Positions 15,800-20,187 of a stretch of 20,187 nt of DNA are shown piece by piece; the first letter of the stretch is position 1; every line of letters starts with the position of its first letter. A program made the position numbers and the translations under genes. A model generated the notes under the pieces. It was not told the origin of the DNA. It worked only from the letters and a program-made list of their open reading frames with translations, and did no database searches. This DNA comes from Cryptoclostridium sp036644995 (lineage in GTDB: Bacteria; Bacillota; Dehalobacteriia; UBA7702): contig JAVXOZ010000034.1 in assembly GCA_036644995.1 (NCBI GenBank), forward strand, positions 1 through 20,187, in the 5' to 3' direction.

Positions 15800-17461
15800 G
15801 TGACAACGAAAGAAACTAAAGTATCCCTTATCCCTTTAGGGGGATTAGGGGAAATCGGCAAGAACATGACGGTGGTTAAATACGGCAATAGTTTATTAAT
15901 CATCGATTGCGGAATGATGTTCCCCGATGATGATATGCCGGGAATAGACACGGTTATTGCGGACTATTCCTATTTAATGGAGAACAAAACAAAAATCAAG
16001 GGCATCGTTTTGACTCATGGTCATGAAGACCATATCGGTGCTCTTCCTTATGTTTTACGGGATTTGAATATACCTGTATATGGCACCAGATTAACCATGG
16101 GCTTGGTAAAACATAAGCTCAAAGAAGCAAGAGTAACTGCGGACCTCCACGAAGTAAAAGCAGGGGATATATTACCCTTAAGCCCCTTTAAAGTGGAATT
16201 TATTCGGGTTAATCACAGTATTGCAGATGCGGTTGGCTTAGCCATCCACACACCTGCGGGTATCTTGGTACACACCGGGGATTTTAAAATTGATATGACA
16301 CCGGTAGATGGTGAAGTATTTGATTTTGCCCGTTTTAGTGCCTTGGGTCAAAAAGGTGTGCTGCTTTTAATGGCAGATAGCACCAATGCTGAAAGACCCG
16401 GCTTTACTAAATCTGAACGTTTAGTGGGTAATTCCTTTGATGAAAACTTCAGAAATGCCAAAGGTCGTATCATCGTGGCAACCTTTGCCACCAATGTACA
16501 CAGATTACAGCAGGCAATTTCCGTAGCGGCAAAATACAATCGCAAAGTAGCTATTGTAGGGCGCAGCATGGTAAATGTTGTGGGTATAGCCACGGAATTG
16601 GGCTATTTAAAAATTCCCAGAAACACCATTGTGGATATTGATGATGTTAAAAATTTATCACCCAATAAGGTGGTTATTTTAGCCACAGGCAGTCAAGGTG
16701 AGCCTATGTCTACTTTAACCAGAATAGCCAATGGTGAGCATAAACAAATAAAATGTATGCCCGGAGATACCATTATTGTATCGGCTTTGCCTATTCCCGG
16801 TAATGAAATATCCGTATCGAAAAATATTGACCTTTTGGTGAACCACGGTGCTATTGTGGTTTATGATAATGAAGCGGAAATTCATGTTTCGGGACACGCC
16901 CGTCAGGAAGAATTAAAGCTGGTTCATGCTATGGTTAAACCAAAATATTTTATGCCTGTCCATGGTGAGGTGCGTATGCTCCATCGCCACGCAGCACTTG
17001 CCCAACAGCTGGGTATGCCCGTGGAAAACATTTTTGTTTTAGAAAACGGACAAGTTTTAGAATTAACAAAATCCAAGGCAGAAATTAATGGCAATGTAAC
17101 AGTGGGCAAAATTATGATAGATGGCATGGGTTTGGAAGATGTTGGCAATATGGTTCTTAAAGACCGCCGCCAATTATCTCAAGATGGCATTATGGTGGTT
17201 ATTGTTACTGTTAATCATCATGGCATTATGGTAGCTAAACCGGAAATGATTTCTCGTGGTTTTGTTTATTTAAAAGAAGCTGAAGAATTGATGGGTGATG
17301 CCAGAAAACGAGTTACCGAGCAAATGGTAAAATATGAAGGCCGCCGTATTAAGGATTTTTCCGCAGTAAAACAAGACCTTAAAGAATGCGTGGGCAAAGT
17401 TCTTTACCAAGCAGTAAAAAGAAAACCCATGATAATTCCGGTAATCATCGAATTGGACTAA
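15800..17461 (+). CDS. rnj: Ribonuclease J
   Basis: RNase J is the metallo-beta-lactamase/beta-CASP nuclease with endonuclease and 5'-3' exonuclease activity. The 553-residue product has the zinc motif H73-G-H75-E-D77-H78, further metal-binding regions (RVNHSIADAVG, HTGDFKID, MADSTNAERPGFT), beta-CASP motifs (ATGSQGEP, HVSGHA, PVHGE) and a C-terminal domain. The HxHxDH motif is intact, so the protein should be catalytically competent, whereas I recall the motif being altered in B. subtilis RNase J2. GTG at 15800 is the start; an overlapping ATG at 15798 meets a stop at once. It follows dapA as rnjB does in B. subtilis. Confidence 0.95.
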   Translation: MTTKETKVSLIPLGGLGEIGKNMTVVKYGNSLLIIDCGMMFPDDDMPGIDTVIADYSYLMENKTKIKGIVLTHGHEDHIGALPYVLRDLNIPVYGTRLTMGLVKHKLKEARVTADLHEVKAGDILPLSPFKVEFIRVNHSIADAVGLAIHTPAGILVHTGDFKIDMTPVDGEVFDFARFSALGQKGVLLLMADSTNAERPGFTKSERLVGNSFDENFRNAKGRIIVATFATNVHRLQQAISVAAKYNRKVAIVGRSMVNVVGIATELGYLKIPRNTIVDIDDVKNLSPNKVVILATGSQGEPMSTLTRIANGEHKQIKCMPGDTIIVSALPIPGNEISVSKNIDLLVNHGAIVVYDNEAEIHVSGHARQEELKLVHAMVKPKYFMPVHGEVRMLHRHAALAQQLGMPVENIFVLENGQVLELTKSKAEINGNVTVGKIMIDGMGLEDVGNMVLKDRRQLSQDGIMVVIVTVNHHGIMVAKPEMISRGFVYLKEAEELMGDARKRVTEQMVKYEGRRIKDFSAVKQDLKECVGKVLYQAVKRKPMIIPVIIELD

Positions 17462-17466
17462 TCAAA

Positions 17467-17495
17467 TTGAACTTAACTATAAAATAAAATATAGT
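17467..17495 (+). promoter_or_regulatory. Candidate promoter for the riboswitch transcript
   Basis: TTGAAC (17467-17472), 17 bases, then TATAGT (17490-17495) is a good sigma-A match, but its start site would fall inside the aptamer and delete the 5' P1 strand. An alternative is TTGGAC (17453-17458) with TATAAA (17478-17483) and a 19-base spacer, which would give a complete aptamer. Read-through from rnj is also possible, as I see no terminator before the aptamer. Confidence 0.35.
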
Positions 17496-17600
17496 CTTCG
17501 TAAATGAGTTTAAACTCTACCGGCGGTATCAGCCCGGGAGCTTTTTGCAATTCGGTTAAATTCCGAAGCCCACAGATAGTCTGGATGGGAGAAGAAATCT
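17495..17600 (+). ncRNA. Divergent FMN-class riboswitch aptamer (RFN-like)
   Basis: Conserved RFN blocks appear in order: P1 strand TCTTC (17495-17499), a GAG/CTC hairpin, ACCGGCGGT (17519-17527), AGCCC..GAGC, the hairpin CGGTTAAATTCCG (17553-17565), CCACAGATAGTCTGGATGG, and GGGAGAAGA closing P1 (17591-17595). Several nearly invariant bases differ. The GGGGC after P1 is GTAAAT, the usual CCGACAG is CCCACAG, and the GAT before the third hairpin is altered. The fold is recognisable but the ligand may not be FMN. It precedes a small membrane protein gene. Confidence 0.8.
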
Positions 17601-17629
17601 TAAGTGATTTTTTCTCTCGTCTTTTTTTT
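17587..17629 (+). terminator. Intrinsic terminator overlapping the riboswitch aptamer
   Basis: GGGAGAAGAAATC (17587-17599) pairs over 13 bp, with G-U pairs, with GATTTTTTCTCTC (17606-17618). CTTTTTTTT follows at 17621-17629. The 5' arm consists of the 3' end of the aptamer, including the P1 3' strand. Aptamer closure and terminator formation are therefore mutually exclusive. Confidence 0.75.
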
Positions 17630-17649
17630 ATGAAAAGGGGAAAATTAAA

Positions 17650-18099
17650 ATGCTAAATGAATTGTGGTTTGATAGAATTGTGAATATATCAGTGAATATT
17701 GCCTTGGGATTGGCTTTAACATTTACGGTGTCGGTTATTAATAATACGGTATCCTTAGGCTCCTTTGTACTTGGGTTTATTCCCGGGTTTTGCATTGGTT
17801 ATGTGTTGGGTGATTTGCTGCCCCTACAAAAAATTGGTGGTTTTTGTGCCGATGGTCTTGGGTGCAGACCCGATTCTTTACTATATTCCTTTGTGGAAGT
17901 GGGATCTATTGGTTTAATAATGGTTACAGGAATCAGCTTTTTTTGTACTTTGGTGGGGGCGGGATTTCAAGGTTTTTGGGGCAGGTGGTTATCTGCTTAT
18001 CCCATTTTATTGTTTGTGGGGATTATATTAGATCTAATATTTTTACCTTTATCAATTAAATTGGCGGTATATCTCACAAAAAATAATACCGCAAATTGA
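17650..18099 (+). CDS. Small four-helix membrane protein under a flavin-type riboswitch, function unknown
   Basis: I do not recognise this 149-residue protein with certainty. It is very hydrophobic, with four likely membrane spans: about residues 10-30, 32-55, 84-107 and 118-140. The second and third are separated by a polar loop containing two cysteines (FCADGLGC). The two halves look loosely alike, each a pair of spans, which recalls doubled DUF2798-type proteins; that is an impression only. It is not evidently RibU, PnuX/RibM or another riboflavin transporter I know. The ribosome binding site is AAAAGGGG before the ATG at 17650. The FMN-class riboswitch upstream implies a role in moving or handling a flavin or related compound. 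Confidence 0.75.
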   Translation: MLNELWFDRIVNISVNIALGLALTFTVSVINNTVSLGSFVLGFIPGFCIGYVLGDLLPLQKIGGFCADGLGCRPDSLLYSFVEVGSIGLIMVTGISFFCTLVGAGFQGFWGRWLSAYPILLFVGIILDLIFLPLSIKLAVYLTKNNTAN

Positions 18100-18223
18100 T
18101 GTTAAAAAATATAGATAAGATGAAACTTTTTTATAAAAGTAGGATTATTTTTAGATTTTAAGCAGCCATATTATCCATAAAAAACTTTATTTTCCTATTT
18201 GCAAAAAACTTTAAAAATAGCCA

Positions 18224-18252
18224 TTGACATCGTATTTTATTGGTGATAAGAT
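18224..18252 (+). promoter_or_regulatory. Sigma-A promoter of the T-box transcript
   Basis: A consensus TTGACA (18224-18229), exactly 17 bases, then TAAGAT (18247-18252). Transcription would start near 18259, at the beginning of the T-box leader. Confidence 0.8.
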
Positions 18253-18258
18253 AGGCTT

Positions 18259-18530
18259 CGTTATCAAAGGCTATGATTGAGAAGAAGTAAGTTTTGAAAG
18301 ACCCAACAGAGAGCTGCCGGTTGGTGAAAGGCGCAGGGAAAAACAAAACCCAAATACATCTTATGAGCTGCACACCCAAAGGAAACCGGTAGGCTGTGTC
18401 GGGTACGCCCGTTAAAGCGTTAAGGGTATCGTTTACACTGTACCCAATGAGATTCATACCGTGAGGTAATGAATAAAAAAAGGTGGTACCACGGAATTTA
18501 TTCCGTCCTTTGTGTTAAGGGCGGTTTTTT
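18259..18530 (+). ncRNA. T-box leader with tyrosine specifier (UAC)
   Basis: Stem I shows GAAGAAGTAAG with the AGTA loop motif, the AGAG bulge region, and the distal GGTTGGTGAAAGG loop. The specifier loop lies between GTTTTG/CAAAAC and AAGA/TCTT pairings. The three bases in the codon position are TAC (18355-18357), followed by A, which reads as tyrosine. A stem II/III region follows, then the T-box sequence AAGGTGGTACCACGG (18480-18494). Its TGGT would pair with an ACCA tRNA end, agreeing with the A73 discriminator of bacterial tRNA-Tyr. Uncharged tRNA should prevent termination and switch on the symporter gene. Confidence 0.9.
18503..18530 (+). terminator. T-box leader terminator
   Basis: CCGTCCTT (18503-18510) pairs with AAGGGCGG (18517-18524), one U-G pair included, around a 6-base loop. 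Six T's follow directly. This is the hairpin that the tRNA-stabilised antiterminator would disrupt. Confidence 0.85.
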
Positions 18531-18570
18531 ATTGCCCTAATTTCAGAATTATCAGAAAAGGAGAAAAGGG

Positions 18571-20070
18571 ATGTTTCAAAAATTATTTATTATTTGCTTA
18601 TTTGCTGCGGTAACCATTGGTATTGCCATGTATACCCGTAAAAAATCATCAAATGTGGGAGATTTCGTGTTGGGAGGCAGAGCAGTAGGGCCTTGGCTTA
18701 CTGCATTTTCTTATGGCACAGCGTATTTTTCTTCGGTGGTATTTGTGGGGTATGCAGGTCAGTTCGGTTGGAACTATGGGGTAGCCGCCGCTTGGATTGG
18801 TATTGGTAATGCCTTTGTGGGCAGTTTGCTGGCTTGGGCTTTGCTGGGTCGTCGCACCAGGGTAATGACCAAACATTTAGAATCCGCTACCATGCCGGAT
18901 TTTTTTGGCAAGCGTTATAATACCAAAGCTTTAAAAATAGCTGCTTCCATAATTATTTTTGTATTTTTAGTACCTTACTCAGCTTCGGTTTATAAAGGTT
19001 TATCAGGTCTTTTTGCCTTAACCTTTGGCATAGATTTTAGCTATTGCATCATTGGCATGGCTGTGCTTACCGGTATATATGTTATTTCCGGTGGCTATAA
19101 AGCCGCTGTGCTTAACGATTTAATCCAAGGTTTCATCATGATTGGCGGTATTTGCTTGGTGGTGGTTTTCGTATTAAATGGCAATGGTGGTTTTGTTGCC
19201 TCCATTGAAAAACTCTCCCAAATCCCTTGTGATGTTAACCCTGCTTTTCATGGAGCCTATACTTCGTTTTTAGGTCCTGATCCCATTGGTTTATTAAGTG
19301 TTGTAATATTAACCAGTGTGGGCACTTGGGGTTTGCCCCAAATGATTCATAAATTTTATACCATTAAAGATGAAAAATCCATTCGCTCCGGTATGGTTAT
19401 TTCTACGGTTTTTGCTTTAATCATTGCCGGTGGCAGTTATTTTATTGGGGCATTTGGTCGTCTTTATTACACCACAGCTGGTGCTGTGGCATATGATGAG
19501 ATAGTTCCTTTAATGGTAGAAAAAGCATTACCGGATTTACTTATAGGGGTTGTGCTTATATTGGTTCTCTCAGCTTCTATGTCTACTTTATCTTCGTTGG
19601 TTTTGGCATCAAGCTCAACTTTTACCTTGGATTTTTTGGGTGGTCTTTTCTTTAAAGATATGAAACAAAAAACCCAGATGGTAATTATTCGTTGTTTATG
19701 CGGTTGCTTTATTCTGCTTTCTGTGGTTATTGCCTTAAATCCCAATAATTTAATCACCACCCTTATGTCCATATCTTGGGGTGCTTTGGCAGGTGCTTTT
19801 TTAGGGCCGTTTCTGTATGGTTTGTTTTGGAAAAAAGCAACGGCAATTTCGGTGTGGGCTTCCTTTGCTGTGGGCATAGGTATAACTGTGAGCAACTTGG
19901 TTTTCCCTTACACCACACCTCCTATGGCAGGTGCCTTAGCTATTGTATCATCTTTCTTTGTTGTGCCGCTGGTTTCTTTAATTACCCCAAAATTAAGCGA
20001 AAAACATATAGAAGAAACCTTTGCTTGCTATGGCGATAATCTTACCATACCATCGGAAAAAAATAATTAA
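18571..20070 (+). CDS. Sodium:solute symporter (SSS family), probable tyrosine or aromatic amino acid importer
   Basis: The 499-residue protein has the length and many hydrophobic spans (about 13) of the SSS/LeuT-fold family. It shows the characteristic GGYKAAVLNDLIQG segment, VGTWGLPQM, and the serine-rich ILVLSASMSTLSSLVLASSSTFTLD region that holds the Na2 sodium site. PutP, PanF and SglT belong to this family, and sequence alone does not give the substrate. Control by a tyrosine-type T-box upstream suggests import of tyrosine or a precursor; this is inference. The ATG at 18571 follows AAGGAG by 7 bases. It is a single-gene unit bounded by a long hairpin. Confidence 0.92.
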   Translation: MFQKLFIICLFAAVTIGIAMYTRKKSSNVGDFVLGGRAVGPWLTAFSYGTAYFSSVVFVGYAGQFGWNYGVAAAWIGIGNAFVGSLLAWALLGRRTRVMTKHLESATMPDFFGKRYNTKALKIAASIIIFVFLVPYSASVYKGLSGLFALTFGIDFSYCIIGMAVLTGIYVISGGYKAAVLNDLIQGFIMIGGICLVVVFVLNGNGGFVASIEKLSQIPCDVNPAFHGAYTSFLGPDPIGLLSVVILTSVGTWGLPQMIHKFYTIKDEKSIRSGMVISTVFALIIAGGSYFIGAFGRLYYTTAGAVAYDEIVPLMVEKALPDLLIGVVLILVLSASMSTLSSLVLASSSTFTLDFLGGLFFKDMKQKTQMVIIRCLCGCFILLSVVIALNPNNLITTLMSISWGALAGAFLGPFLYGLFWKKATAISVWASFAVGIGITVSNLVFPYTTPPMAGALAIVSSFFVVPLVSLITPKLSEKHIEETFACYGDNLTIPSEKNN

Positions 20071-20092
20071 TTTTATGGATTTTACATAACAT

Positions 20093-20126
20093 ATAATTGC
20101 TCCCGAATTTTTTCGGGAGCAATTAT
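20093..20126. terminator. 34-bp perfect palindrome between convergent genes, probable bidirectional terminator
   Basis: ATAATTGCTCCCGAA (20093-20107) pairs perfectly over 15 bp with 20112-20126 across a TTTT loop. Neither side has a long T tract, so it is not a textbook terminator. It lies 22 bases after the symporter stop and contains the likely stop codon of a minus-strand gene, as expected for a shared terminator. Confidence 0.6.
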
Positions 20127-20187
20127 GCTGTGGATAAAGTCTGATATTCGGCAAAATCCCTTCCCATCCACTGCTTATGTACATCTA
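20123..20187 (-). CDS. C-terminal end of an unidentified minus-strand gene (partial)
   Basis: On the minus strand, 20185 down to 20126 encodes DVHKQWMGRDFAEYQTLSTA, followed by a TAA stop (20125-20123) inside the palindrome. The charged, protein-like composition and the placement of the stop at a hairpin suggest a real convergent gene that enters from the right edge. Twenty residues are too few to identify it, and chance openness is possible. Confidence 0.4.
   Translation of the reverse strand, partial: DVHKQWMGRDFAEYQTLSTA

Noticed and set aside
18125..18140. ACTTTT/AAAAGT hairpin as a terminator for the small membrane protein gene
   Set aside because: The stem is all A-T except one pair and would be weak. 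A T-rich stretch follows, but I do not consider it supportable alone.
19467..19895. A 142-codon minus-strand frame in the symporter gene
   Set aside because: It is antisense to conserved transmembrane segments of a clear SSS protein and has no supporting signals.
1..20187. tRNA, rRNA, insertion sequences or prophage genes
   Set aside because: I saw no cloverleaf-like sequences, transposase motifs or integrase genes; all long frames are core or transporter genes in one direction.

Overview
The window is a low-GC (roughly 40% by eye), gene-dense stretch of a Firmicutes-type genome. The organism is very probably an endospore former, because it carries both subunits of dipicolinate synthase (dpaA, dpaB) behind a sigma-K-like promoter. 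Gene order closely follows the Bacillus/Clostridia core block infB-rbfA-truB-ribF-rpsO-pnp-ylxY-mlpA-ymxH-dpaA-dpaB-asd-dapA-rnj. As I recall the Bacillus subtilis order, the differences are nrnA between rbfA and truB, dut and dapB beside ymxH, no aspartokinase between asd and dapA, and truB fused to ribF. The Gly/Gln-rich IF2 N-terminus and the dut-ymxH-dapB arrangement suggest Clostridia (Peptococcaceae-like) or a spore-forming Negativicute. I cannot place it more precisely.

Layout: (1) 1-5336 is a tight translation and RNA-processing operon: the 3' part of infB, rbfA, nrnA and a truB-ribF fusion. (2) 5337-8152 holds rpsO, with its own promoter, leader and strong terminator, and pnp. (3) 8153-11855 holds a degenerate NodB-type deacetylase (YlxY-like) behind a hairpin that masks its ribosome binding site, then an M16 protease, dut, a PRC-barrel protein and dapB. 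(4) 11856-12344 is a 489-base gene-free stretch with a heptamer tandem repeat, a twin inverted-repeat site and the sigma-K-like promoter. (5) 12345-17461 holds dpaA-dpaB, a vegetative promoter, then asd-dapA-rnj. Together dapB, asd and dapA make tetrahydrodipicolinate for lysine and peptidoglycan, and DpaAB diverts the pathway intermediate to dipicolinate for the spore core. (6) 17462-20187 is accessory: a divergent FMN-class riboswitch controlling an unrecognised small membrane protein, a tyrosine-type T-box controlling a sodium:solute symporter, and a long hairpin that appears to separate that gene from a convergent gene ending at the right edge.

The strongest lead is the riboswitch at 17495-17629. 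The residues I recall contacting the flavin ring look retained, while several guanines that contact the FMN phosphate are changed. Its terminator reuses aptamer bases, so ligand binding should turn expression on. It sits over a membrane protein that is not one of the riboflavin transporters I can recognise. Other leads are the one-substitution truB-ribF fusion with a surviving internal ribosome binding site, the Tyr T-box over a symporter of unknown substrate, and the masked ribosome binding site of the YlxY-like gene.
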